64,000 nucleotides of DNA. It comes from Acanthacorydalis orientalis. Its lineage: Eukaryota > Arthropoda > Insecta > Megaloptera > Corydalidae. Both the position numbers and the translations under genes were made by a program. A model generated the notes under the pieces. It searched no databases, was not told the origin of the DNA, and saw nothing but the letters and a program-made list of their open reading frames with translations. Shown here one piece after another: positions 11,580 to 22,378 of this stretch (its first letter is position 1; the number at the start of each line of letters is the position of its first letter). The stretch is taken from contig CM068313.1 in the NCBI GenBank assembly GCA_034766995.1, forward strand, positions 41,091,496-41,155,495, read 5' to 3'.

Positions 11580-12948
11580 TAAATTCATTAAAATTAATTT
11601 TCATTTTTAGTCAAAATATTTAAAAAGAAAAAGCAAATATTGCTGGTCTATATATAAAAAATAATTAAATCGTAAAATTTCCATAAAACAATTTTTTTTC
11701 GTGGAGATCACCTCATTGTAACGCCGCTCCTCCCGTCTATACTCTACATGTAGCACGTTAACCATTTCCATTACCGATCATTTCTGATGTTTCATGAATC
11801 ATTACCGATTATAACCGCAAGAAATTTATTCAAAAGATATTCGTTGAAGCTTTAGAATAACAAAATTGTTACACATTTTAAGATTGTATTTTGCTGTAAT
11901 TTTTATAATCTTTTTTAATAAAAATTTTACGACTTACATTTAAGGAAGTTTATTTGTGCGTATAATTTATTAATTTCTGTTATTTATTGCGAGAGAGCGA
12001 TTGTTAGTGAGTGGGAAGCGAAGCTCTCCTGGGGGTCGGTGAGCGTAACGTGTGTCGGGAAGAGTCTCCTAGTAATAAAATAAAAATATTTCATTGAATG
12101 TCATATTGATCAAAAAGTACTAATTTGCTATTCTTAAGTATAAGGACTTATATGTTAGCAGATGAACTGATTTTTTAATTAAAACGATTTTAATTAATAA
12201 TATTTTGTATGAAAAAGATATATGAATATTACTATATCTATAATTGTATTATTTTTAGATCAGAGTTTTACAAAATCATTATAAACTATTTTTTTAAATA
12301 ACTTATTAATAAACTTAAATAAGATACTTTTAATCCATAAATATAAAAAATATCCTTTAAATAATAACAATATTATAAAATATCCTTTTATTACTTCAAA
12401 ATTTAATACTATATAATCATTGTTATTTTTTAATAATATTAGTTGTGATAGTGCTTAAATACATAGAGTATACAATTTATTTCATTAATCTTTCAGTTAT
12501 TAATTATTGCTATTATTCTACAATAGTCGCAATAATTAATACTCGAAAGATTCAAAGGTGCTTAAAAATTAAACTTTCACTTTATTAAAATATAAAATAA
12601 TCTATTTAAACATTTTTTTACAATTTATTTAATGGCAGATTGACAATGACTTGAAAAAAATGAGTTATAAATTCCACAGATAACAACTAAAAACAAAAAA
12701 TTCTAAGAATACAATAAACTCTGGCTATTCAATTTAATACAAATCATGTACTGGCTAATGTATGTAATAAAAAATTATACTGAATATTTATTTTAAATTG
12801 TTATTATCAAATTTAATTTTTTAATCCTGCAAATAAAGTATATTATATAAAAATTACAAATCAGAAAAAAGTATTAAAATATAAACGGATAAATTAGTTA
12901 AATAATTTGTATATTTTTTAACAATTCAAAAAATTGTAAATTATTAGT

Positions 12949-12950
<2 letters not shown>
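11580..12950. other. A+T-rich sequence with two small G+C-rich patches
   Basis: Mostly featureless. Patches at 11701-11770 and 11988-12070 are richer in G+C; neither has an extended open frame or a family match. Confidence 0.45.

Positions 12951-12952
<2 letters not shown>

Positions 12953-12996
<44 letters not shown>
12953..12996. repeat. (TA)n microsatellite
   Basis: Pure TA repeat. Confidence 0.95.
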
Positions 12997-12999
<3 letters not shown>

Positions 13000-13264
13000 T
13001 ATTAAAGTGTAACTATACGCTAAGGAATGAAAAAAAAAATATAACTGTACTTACATATTTGAAAAAATACGCATGCGAAACAGAAACTAAAATGTCACAT
13101 TAAATAATAGAGAAATCAACATGTATCAAACATTATTTTCAACAAATTTGTACGAACAGAAAATCAATTGAAGTATCAAATCAAATTCTATACGCAAGAC
13201 AATCTAAATAATGCAAGAGTAGCGCCACAACAAAAAAATACTTGGGTACAATTTACATTTCCTT

Positions 13265-13530
13265 TTATTGGGAAACCTCAAGTTTCCCCAAATCATGTTA
13301 CAGACCATTACTGACTGGTAGCATTGGATGGCTAGGCGGAAGGTTGGGACGTGTACGACTACACAGTTGTTGTAACCGAGAGATGTAAAAGGACGACGGT
13401 GGTAGTGCTGCTGGTTCGAATTGTAGCTCTCTCTAGCTAGCTGCGATTTCTCAAGGGTGGTAACAGTGTGCGCGGGCCTTTCAAGTGAAACGAAACCGTC
13501 ACTATGCTACTACTGACTTCATAATATACA
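13265..13530. other. G+C-rich island with hairpin, function unknown
   Basis: One of the strongest G+C-rich islands in the window (13310-13500). It starts with a short hairpin (GGGAAAC / GTTTCCC, arms 13270-13276 and 13282-13288). It is rich in GTA/GCT/GAC trinucleotides and contains CpGs. I find no extended frame or family match on either strand. A promoter, an enhancer or a non-coding first exon are all possible. Confidence 0.35.
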
Positions 13531-13689
13531 TGCTAGATATTAGGTTGTTCAATACAACGTGACTTTCAGCAGAAGAATATAGAATAGGAGAATAGTATAC
13601 TCTAACAGCACACATTTTCACACACACGCACACAGAAGCATATAGGCATTTTCACATACAAACAGACACGCATATAAACACAGAGGCAC

Positions 13690-13723
13690 ATATGTGTGTG
13701 TCTGTGTGTGTGTGTATATATAA

Positions 13724-13780
<57 letters not shown>

Positions 13781-13781
13781 C

Positions 13782-13830
<49 letters not shown>

Positions 13831-13831
13831 A
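13690..13831. repeat. Compound (TG)n(TA)n(GA)n array
   Basis: TG repeat, a TAAATAAATA spacer, long TA with a TATGTATGCATA interruption, then a clean (GA)n tail at 13808-13831. Confidence 0.95.
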
Positions 13832-13834
13832 CAC

Positions 13835-14515
13835 CACTAACGATAAAACATTTTTTGTATATTGACTTTATAACTACTATAGTTATTAATTAAACTTGTA
13901 TAAATATATGCTAACACCAATGTCAGAAAAGATAAAATGCATATCTGTAAGTATTATTACTACTTTTGAGATTGCAAACTGTACGTGTAAGTTATGCAAT
14001 AAAATACAAAATTGCCCTTACAAAAAGTTAATAATTTCGCAAATTAATTTTCGTAATTAATTTATGATTCGTAAATTAATTAAAACTTTGTAATTAATTT
14101 TGTTACTGTTGTTCGTTTTCTACTATCACCATTGTTTAATATGAAATAGAAGTGTTTTTTTTCTGATAAAAAATCAATGAGTGTTTTATACAATATAATA
14201 TTTCTTTTTTACATTGAAACAACAAATATTTTTCATGTCAATTTTTGATTCTAAAATATAATAAAAAATGCTTAAATTAAAAAAAGAATTATGGGTATAA
14301 TGAGTTTTTATACATCATTATAGGAATGTATATTATTGAACAAAAAGAAAGTTTTTTAATACTCCCACTTGTAAAATATTATTAAAGGTTGAAAAAAACA
14401 GTTTCTGGTCAACAATTTTCAATAAATCATGTTTAATCATTTTTGATTGTCGGTTTATAACGAATTGTTGGATATGCGCTAAAGAAAAATATTTAGATAA
14501 AAGAAATACTGATAC
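13835..14515. other. A+T-rich sequence with AATTAATT cluster
   Basis: At 14040-14100 AAATTAATT or its complement occurs four times in about 60 bp, with CGTAA spacers. Otherwise nothing recognisable. Confidence 0.45.
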
Positions 14516-14519
14516 ATAC

Positions 14520-14525
14520 ATATAT

Positions 14526-14587
<62 letters not shown>

Positions 14588-14595
14588 GAGAGAGA
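14520..14595. repeat. Compound (CA)n(TA)n(GA)n array
   Basis: Same three-part order as the array at 13690-13831. Confidence 0.95.
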
Positions 14596-14599
14596 ATAG

Positions 14600-15300
14600 A
14601 ACTGGCTAAGGGAGACGGTTGTTTGTTTTGAACGTATTTAATTCTTCTGTATCTTGGAGCTATTAAGATGATACCAAAGAAATGCACACAAGTAACAATC
14701 AAATATTATCAATAATAATTTATTAAATATTTTTACTAGGAAAAGTTTTTTTTTTGGAGTGAAAAAAGAATTCTTTTGTGAATGTAAATTTAGTTACAGT
14801 GTAAGAACTGTATTGTGACAACATGTGATTTTTTTACGCATAAAACAATGTATATTTGTTTTTTTTTATGTTATGAAAAGATATATTTTGGTTAATAAGT
14901 TTGTTTATTCTTTCTAATAATATGTCATTTTTCATTTAACTATCTATATACTGGGATAGAATTTATTTTTAGAAATAAATTAATTTCCGGTTGAATATGT
15001 ACTTTGAATTCTGATAGAATAAAATTAAAAATTACCATAAATGTATTTCAATTAATTTAATCACGTTAATAACTGTCTTAATAAAGGTTCTCTCTTAACT
15101 CAAAGAATTGTTTAATAATTTACGATATTTTACTAAAAAGTAACAAAATAATACCATTGCTGTACGAAATAAAATTCTGTTCTGATATCATTTTATTTTT
15201 AAATTTATTATTCAAGATGACATATAAGGAAATGTGTGTTCTTTTTAATTTTACTAAAATTTACTTTTTTAAATGATCTCTGTAATAAAAAACTGATAAA
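14600..15300. other. A+T-rich sequence without recognisable gene
   Basis: Nothing supported. Confidence 0.5.
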
Positions 15301-15307
15301 CATGAAA

Positions 15308-15309
15308 TA

Positions 15310-15382
<73 letters not shown>

Positions 15383-15435
15383 ATGCCTATGTATATATGT
15401 ATGTTTGTATATATGTATGTTCGTATGTATATATG
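15308..15435. repeat. (TA)n array with degenerate TATG end
   Basis: Pure TA grading into TATGTATGT/TATATGTAT repeats at the right edge. Confidence 0.95.
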
Positions 15436-15718
15436 ATCATTCAAAAATTTGTAATAATAGTTATGTTTTGTTACAAAGAATGTTGGCATACTGCATATTA
15501 TGTTGTGAACATAATTAGAGTTTCGGAAAAATTTGATCTGTTTATTCTTTGAAATGTTTATAAACTAAATTTTTAATAAATACTCTAAATAGTTGAAAAC
15601 CCTTGATTTTTTTGGATGAAAATCTTTTCTTTGGTTTCAGTGTCTTACAAATAAACTTAATCTGCAACAACTATATTTTTTATTGGAATATATACGAATA
15701 CGCATTCATACATGCATT

Positions 15719-15788
15719 TACACACACACATTCACTACACTCACCCTTTTCAAACCCATTACATACACACACACACACACACACACAT
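15719..15788. repeat. Interrupted (CA)n microsatellite
   Basis: CA repeats with a TTCACTACACTCACCC interruption; no adjoining TA run, unlike most CA tracts here. Confidence 0.9.
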
Positions 15789-15829
15789 CACCGTACGCCT
15801 ACTTGTTCCGACTACTTTCTTTCCCCCAG

Positions 15830-15946
15830 GAAATAATACTATCCGCCGACGAGTACCGTGAACCGAGCAAAGCTAGAATGTAGCTCTCGTATATGAAAGA
15901 CAGCGCAGGGATACGAAAAAACCTTCCTTGTCGGGGGAAATGATAT
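15830..15946 (+). pseudogene. Possible GMC oxidoreductase-like relic (weak)
   Basis: A strong acceptor-like site (pyrimidine tract ending CCCCCAG at 15829) is followed in one frame by EIILSADEYREPSKARM, a stop at 15881-15883, and then, still in frame, LSYMKDSAGIRKNLPCRGK. GMC oxidoreductases carry a conserved (R/K)EVILSAGA..SPKLL...SGIG block followed after about 30 residues by GI...(D/N)LP.VG(K/E)NL. The start, the spacing and the LP/GK residues fit, but the middle is poor and the glycine after ILSA is missing. This may be chance. The better GMC-like exon at 21912-21960 lies on the same strand 6 kb downstream. Confidence 0.2.
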
Positions 15947-16273
15947 GAGTGAACATATATAAATACGTAATCGCGTCATCGTTCGAGATCCTTTATTGAA
16001 ACGCCGCTGCGTAGAATTGTATCTACTGTGTGTTTGATCTCACTCTTATAAAAAGATTGCATTGTCTACCATGGAACGTTTAACGATGAGAATGCAATTA
16101 TTAGTCACAAGATATGTAGATGTTTCCCTACTATTTTCATAAAATGTATTGATGATGTTGAAGGATAAGCATTTTTTTGATTAGGCTTTTCCCGTATACA
16201 TTATTTTAACTTTTCAAAATGTTAGAACATGTTAAATATACTTGTTTATTATTATGCAATTTTATTTTATTTA

Positions 16274-16292
16274 CATATACATACGTATATAC

Positions 16293-16338
<46 letters not shown>
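16274..16338. repeat. (TA)n microsatellite
   Basis: TACGTATATACG lead-in followed by pure TA. Confidence 0.95.
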
Positions 16339-16340
<2 letters not shown>

Positions 16341-16642
16341 CTGATTTTTTTTTATGAAATGTTAAATATTACTTACTTCATCACTACATTTTTCTGCACA
16401 TTTTCTTTGTAACTTTTAAAAAATAAAAATTTCTTAAATTGTAAATTTTAATCAATTTCTGTATAAAATTCTTTACAGTATTTTTGTAAGTGAAAAAATA
16501 AAATCAAATGTCACCCATATGAACACTGATATACATAAAATTATCAATGTATTAGGAATAATAATCTAAGATTCTTTAATTTCGTCAAAAAAATATTTTT
16601 TCTGTTTTAAAAATATTGAAAATTGTGTATTTTCATAAATAT

Positions 16643-17949
16643 TAGATTGGTGCAAAAATAATTGCGGATTTTATCATTTTAAGTTTGGCCCCGACTCTAG
16701 TTGTCATTATTTTTTGTTATAGTCATGTAATACATCATTGTAAACAATGAAATTAGCACTGCTGATTTTAGATTATGTCTATTGTTTTCATTGTTTAGTA
16801 TTGTTGGATATAACCTCTTAAATTAATCATGGAATAAAGCAAATTCGCGTGATTTTATTGCATGAGTTTAAATTGGGACGTAAAGCAGCAAAAATTGCTT
16901 GAAATATCAAATTTATTTTTGGCAAAAAGTCAATTAGTGAATATACAACTCAATACTGGTTCCAAAAATTTTGTGATGGAAATGAAAGCCTTGATAATAA
17001 GGAGGGTCGTGGACGTCCTTCAGCTATAGACAATGATGATTTAAGAACCATTATTGAATCGGACCCACGTAAAACAACTCGAGAGGTGGAAGAATAACTC
17101 AATGTTGATCATTCAACATTTGAGCCTAATTGAAAAAAACAAAAATTCTGGATAAATGTTTGCCGTATGAACTAAACAAACATCAAAAAATTCGACGAAA
17201 GGAAGTCTGCACTGTGCTTCTTTTGCGTAACAAAAATGATCACTTTCTTGATCGCATTGTCACATGTGATAAAAAGTGGATTTTCTACAACTATCGAACA
17301 CGTTCATCACAGTGGCTAGACCGAGAAGCACCAAAAACAATCCGAAACGTTTATTACAGTGGTTTGATTGAGGAGAAGCACCAAAACAGTTTCCTAAACC
17401 GAAGCTTCATGAAAAAAAGTTTATGGTCACTGTTTGGTGGTCGGCAAGTGGCATCATTTACTATAATTTATTAAACCACGGTGAGACAATAACAGTAAAA
17501 AATATTGTCAGGAAATTGAAAAATGCATGAGAAATTGTATCGTTTACGACCAGCACTATTCAATCGAATAGGACCAATTCTTTTTCATTACAGCGCCTGA
17601 CCACATGTCTCACAAATGACTTTAAAAAAATTAAATGAACTGGGTTACTACATCCATCTTATTTTCAGGACCTATCCCCGACAGACTATAATTTTTTTTA
17701 AACATTTGAGTAATTTCCTACGAAAGTAGATTTTCAAAGATTAAGTATCAACTCAAAGCGCTTTCGATGATTTCATTAATTCCAGGACTTCAGAATTCTA
17801 TCTGGTAGGAATAAAGAAACTCGTTTCCCGTTGGGAGAAATGTGTGGGCGCCAATGGTTTTTAATCTGATTCAAAAATATAATTTTTAAATAATATATGC
17901 GTCTTTATATTCGATACATAAAAACCGCAATTATTTTTGCATCAATCTA
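16643..17949 (+). mobile_element. Near full-length Hsmar1-like mariner
   Basis: Terminal inverted repeats read GATTGGTGCAAAAATAATTG at the left and the inverse of GATTGATGCAAAAATAATTG at the right, flanked by TA (16643-16644 and 17948-17949). The length of about 1.3 kb is that of an intact mariner. The termini and protein resemble Hsmar1 and the cecropia-type mariners. The ORF is broken, so the copy cannot move itself. Confidence 0.92.
16845..17870 (+). pseudogene. Hsmar1-like mariner transposase, decayed
   Basis: The N-terminal helix-turn-helix region reads IRVILLHEFKLGRKAAKIA, then a stop, then QYWFQKFCDGNESLDNKEG and RGRPSAIDNDDLRTIIE, which includes the GRP hinge. The longest open piece (17130-17474) reads LDKCLPYELN, IRRKEVC, LLLRNKNDHFLDRIVTCDKK, holding the first catalytic Asp. 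It then carries an insertion-like duplication (an NSFLNRSFMKKSL stretch in place of the normal PKPKLH...VMVTVWW). Downstream the expected HDNARPH block reads HYSA-stop-PH, so the second Asp is lost. QDLSPTDYNFF keeps the third. Several stops and frameshifts are present. It is inactive. Confidence 0.88.
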
Positions 17950-17951
17950 AT

Positions 17952-19914
17952 ATATTTAACGTTATATATCATGATGGTTATAAAAAAGATAGTCGTTTCA
18001 TTTTTTAACAATATAATCTCTATAATTCTCGTGAAATGATAAAAGAATTAATATGCATTAGTTTAGTGAAAACAAGATGTCTTGAAATTCTATCTTGTCT
18101 TTTTAAATCATTCAGTACATACTTAGCGTGAGAAATCTCTTCTTAAACGGTAATTACCTTATATTACATTTGTAGTAACGTTTACAGGTATAAAACTAAA
18201 GAAGTTTATAAAAAATGTACCTGATATATTCTATTTTCAACAGAAGTATGAAGATTTGAAATGAATTACATTTTTTTTCAGGAATCATTCTATTTTTCTG
18301 TATCTATTTTCTATCTTAACGGGTAATATGAGACAGGTGTTGTTTTGTTCCCAAAGAAACCTCTGCCATCGGATTGGTTTATCCTAAGCAGGAGTCTTGT
18401 TATTATTATTGTTATTGTTGTATTAACGAGATTGTATTTAGTTCTAAAAGTATACACTTTTTTAATGGTTGACATAACTTTCTAAACTTCGAGCATCACG
18501 TGAATCTAACAAAATTGTCGTCGTTCACAGTTCGGAAATGTATTTACTCTAACAACTACTACGTGCAACCTGATAGAAATATTCTTATAGCGTGTATATT
18601 CAGTGTTGAAATAGATTTTTTATCGACCATATGTATTATATTTTACTACAATATTCTTATATATTAATATAATATTTATTATATAGACTGAAAGTATATT
18701 TAGAATGAATGAAAATAAATGTTTTCAATAATGTATGCTTCATAAGTTTAATGACATAATATTGATATTTATTAACTAATGCAGGATTAAAAACATTTTT
18801 AAATATTTATATAGATATATAAAATGTAAATATATATGAATAGTAAAAAAAAGTAATAATAAAATAAAGTAATAATACTTTAAAAAAAGAAAAATGCTGA
18901 ACACGAATTGGACTCTGAGATTAAATTTATTTTATAAATAGGTATTGTTATTTCGAGTATTTTCCAATAAAATATATAATAAAAAATGCGATATTTTGAT
19001 ATGTTTCTCAACAAATTGGATATTGGCATGCATATATCAAAATAATATTAGTTTTGAATTTTGATTTGACAAATAATGTGATGTTTGGGATTTGGTTTAT
19101 TATTGTATGAAAAAAAATAACTATTTCATAGAATAATTTGAAAATGTTGAATTCTGTATAATTTTTATTACATTCCTAGTTTCATAGAAAAGATCTTTTA
19201 AGTTTACGTCAGCTGTTATTCAATTAAATTTAAGTAATAAATGTTAAATTACTCAGTTGCAACTATTTTATTGATATATTCTTTTGTTTACGATCTAAAT
19301 TGAATTTAAATTTTATCTTTGATTCCGTATAATAAATATTTTTATATAAGATTTGCAAAATGTGTGAAACTAGCAATTTTATACGATCTAAATTTCATTG
19401 ATATGATATTCTTACGGCTTCAGCTAAATTTTATAGTTATAAGAATATAACCTCATAAAGATTAGTTTTAAATAACAGTAAGATAAATGAAGAATATAGG
19501 ATCTGATTTTAATTATATTGATTTTGTCATACTTATTATTTATAAAAAATAAATTGAAGAAAGTATCGATTTAAACCATATTTTTTTATTATTTTATTTC
19601 CTTGTAATACATTAAAAAAATAGTTTTAAACGTCTATTTTCTAATACAAAAAAGAATAATACTTATGTGCTAATTCGATAAAATTAATACTAAATATAAA
19701 TGAAGAATCGATGTTAGTACGATAATTTAAATTAGAATTATCAATAAAGCAAAAGAGAGAGATATATATTTTTTATTTATTTTATATTTCTAGATATACT
19801 ATTAGAAACGTTTGATCTAAGTGTTTAAATTCATTTTTTGTTATTATTTTATTTAGATAGTTATCATTTGGTTTATAATTAATGTTTGATAAAAATAAAA
19901 GGAGGATAATTGAT

Positions 19915-19915
<1 letters not shown>
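17952..19915. other. A+T-rich sequence without recognisable gene
   Basis: A short (ATT)n-like patch lies near 18401-18421. A good pyrimidine tract ending TTTCAG at about 18282 has no convincing exon after it. Confidence 0.5.

Positions 19916-19918
<3 letters not shown>

Positions 19919-19949
<31 letters not shown>
19919..19949. repeat. (TA)n microsatellite
   Basis: Pure TA repeat. Confidence 0.95.
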
Positions 19950-19950
<1 letters not shown>

Positions 19951-20217
19951 AAATCAAAATTATCCACAAAAAACGTTGGCTTGTTTGTTTATGACGTCTA
20001 GGTTTCTATGGTACTCAAATATATTTATCTCATATATAAAATAACACGTTGCAATCTGTCTGCGATAGTGATTATATAAACACACTAACATGTATATATA
20101 TATATATATAGAAAACAACACATTGCAGTATATCTGCAAGAATCGTTATATAGACATAAATGAGTTTTAAAAAAAATGTTTAATATTTCATTCGGTTACA
20201 AGTACAGGCTTATAATT

Positions 20218-20270
20218 GCGTAGCGAGCGTAGCGAGCAGGGGAAGAAGACCCCTTGTGTGTGTGTGTATA
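20218..20270. repeat. G+C-rich CGTAGCGAG motif with hairpin
   Basis: Two tandem 9-mers (TAGCGAGCG, TAGCGAGCA) are followed by GGGGAAGAAGACCCC, which can fold as a 4-bp hairpin, then (TG)n. Related CGCTACTCGTTG words occur at 32784 and 34171, so this may be the edge of a dispersed repeat. Confidence 0.4.
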
Positions 20271-21059
20271 TATAAGTGTTATGTATATTTAAATATATAA
20301 ATAAATGTTATGTAAACTAATTGTGATTATAAATTATCTTCTTTACAAGACAAATATGTTTATTTTACTTACAAAATATTTATTTTCGATATTAATATGT
20401 ATTATATAAATTAGTATGTAATTCTATATTTCTTATGTTTAAACAAGTACGGGGTTTTATAAGCTAATAAATATACTATAAATTCAATAAAAACGCACTT
20501 TTATTTGTTATTCTCGGAAATAAATCTTATAAACACCAGTTTTGTTTTTAGATAGCGTCAAAATATTAATTTTTCTCTTATGCAGTAGTTAATAATATAT
20601 TTTTAATATATATTAAAAATTAATAAATAATACAAATAAAAATACAGTGTAATAAAAAGAATAAAGAATTGAATGTAGAGGTTAAATAAATTTACTTTGT
20701 AAATGAAGTCTGTATTTCAATAGTGACAATGAAGTAGAATATAAATATTTTATAAATTGTTAGAATTTTCTATCATATTTTGCTAATGCACTTTTATTGC
20801 TTATTTTCGTTATACGAATTAAAAATGTGATTTTATTTATTTTTTAGTTTCCAATGTACAGAAATATGCTTGAAATATTATAAGATTTTGAGAACAAAAA
20901 AAATCCTTAAATAGAGTAAATATTTTTCTGTTTTTGTAATTAATAGAATAATGAAATATTATGCCAGATATTGACTTAATAAAAACTCGTATTAATTTTC
21001 AAGTAACGTAGATAGAACTGAGTAGATATTATTGTCGAATATAATAATTGATTTAAAAA

Positions 21060-21310
21060 TAAACCGACAAAAAACCTCGTATGTTTCCCATTTGAAATCG
21101 AACAAACTATGATCAAAACGTGCGATTTTGTCAAACGGTAAAACAGATTTCTGCTCGATATATGTTGTGACATGTGATGGTGTTGTCGCTATGAGGTACT
21201 TACGCGCTCTGGTTTTATGGCTTATTTGAGTTTATGGGCTTGTGCGGAATCTGTTCCGGTTAAATTGAGTTAGAATAAGTTGTGTCGTATGATTCCTTAA
21301 GTGATCTTTA
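21060..21310. other. G+C-richer island with minus-strand splice-donor consensus
   Basis: On the reverse strand GAGCGC is followed by GTAAGTACC (+ strand 21196-21210). The 100 bp before it on that strand is G+C-richer but has stops in every frame. A non-coding first exon on the minus strand is possible but unproven. Confidence 0.25.
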
Positions 21311-21440
21311 CGTGAACAGTTATAAAATATTGTTTTTTTTTTATGCTTAATCGATTTTTTATATGAATTTTTTTCAATATTATTATCATTTCGGAGAATT
21401 ATTTTCCAGTAAAAAATAATATTAATATTTATTCTTCATG

Positions 21441-21442
<2 letters not shown>

Positions 21443-21494
<52 letters not shown>
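21443..21494. repeat. (TA)n microsatellite
   Basis: Pure TA repeat. Confidence 0.95.
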
Positions 21495-21496
<2 letters not shown>

Positions 21497-21585
21497 AAGT
21501 ACGGGAAGAGAGAATGTACGATTTTTATATATAAATATTTGTGTAATATATATTTTTCTTTCAAATACAGTATTTATTATGTATT

Positions 21586-21594
21586 ATATATATA

Positions 21595-21646
<52 letters not shown>

Positions 21647-21658
21647 TGTGTGTGTGTG
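21586..21658. repeat. Compound (TA)n(TG)n microsatellite
   Basis: TA with a TTTATA interruption and a TGTGTG end. Confidence 0.95.
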
Positions 21659-21911
21659 GCGTGCATTAATTATCTGAATACCAAAACACAGGCTCAAACA
21701 CATCAAAAAATTCTATAAATAGCGACTTAAAAATTTATAAATAAAATAATGCAAAATAAATTGAATGTCAAACATTATTTTTAATACATTTGCTAACCAA
21801 AGTAAAATATTTATTTCCTCAGTACGTCAACTAGACATTAGTATGAGCATACATTTCTCTTAGATTTAAAAAAATAATATTTCACATAATTTTTTTTTTA
21901 ATATTTTTCAG

Positions 21912-21960
21912 TGACCCAAAAAAAGAACAAGAGAGTGGAAGAGATTTCGACTACATAGTG
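21912..21960 (+). CDS. Candidate internal exon of a GMC-type FAD oxidoreductase gene
   Basis: This 49-nt exon is preceded by a long T-rich tract ending in TTTTTCAG (21911) and followed by GTGAGTAAG (21961), both good splice consensus sites. One base completes the previous codon; the other 48 encode DPKKEQESGRDFDYIV without a stop, and the exon ends on a codon boundary. DFDYIV followed by another Val is the first beta strand of the FAD-binding Rossmann fold of GMC oxidoreductases (glucose dehydrogenase-, choline dehydrogenase-like), normally followed by VGAGSAG or VGGGSAG in the next exon. That glycine-rich exon was not found downstream. The flanking introns would therefore be very long, or the rest is outside the window. 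Such enzymes oxidise alcohols or sugars using FAD. Length and single-exon evidence leave chance possible. Confidence 0.5.
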
Positions 21961-22328
21961 GTGAGTAAGAATTTCTCATCTACGGTATATGTGTAATCGA
22001 AAACTTAATTCATATAATTTTTTGGCTACTGAAAAAAATTCTTCCAAAAAAGAAACTTCTCAAATGAAATGCCAAATTTGCTAAACCAATGAGAATATTT
22101 TTTATTACGGGAACTCTCAAGTTGAGTTTCATATTAAATTAATTTTAAAGTATCGGCAGTGTTTATATATAAAGTAGTATTTGATATTTAATTTATTCCG
22201 TATAATTATTTATTTTTAAAATATAAATAAGTTATATTTAAATCTGCATTTTATTTTGTGAATATTCTCTATACTCATTATATATATATATATATATATA
22301 AATATGTATATATATATATATATATGTT

Positions 22329-22378
<50 letters not shown>

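Noticed and set aside
11701..11730. Dispersed repeat shared with 15985-16010 (AGATC...ATTG(T/A)AACGCCGCT)
   Set aside because: Similarity is limited to about 25 bp with gaps and does not extend into the flanks.
13320..13425. tRNA gene or tRNA-derived SINE (TGGCTAGGCGG A-box-like and GGTTCGAAT B-box-like words)
   Set aside because: Box spacing is about 80 bp, there is no acceptor stem, and no terminator or 3' tail is seen.
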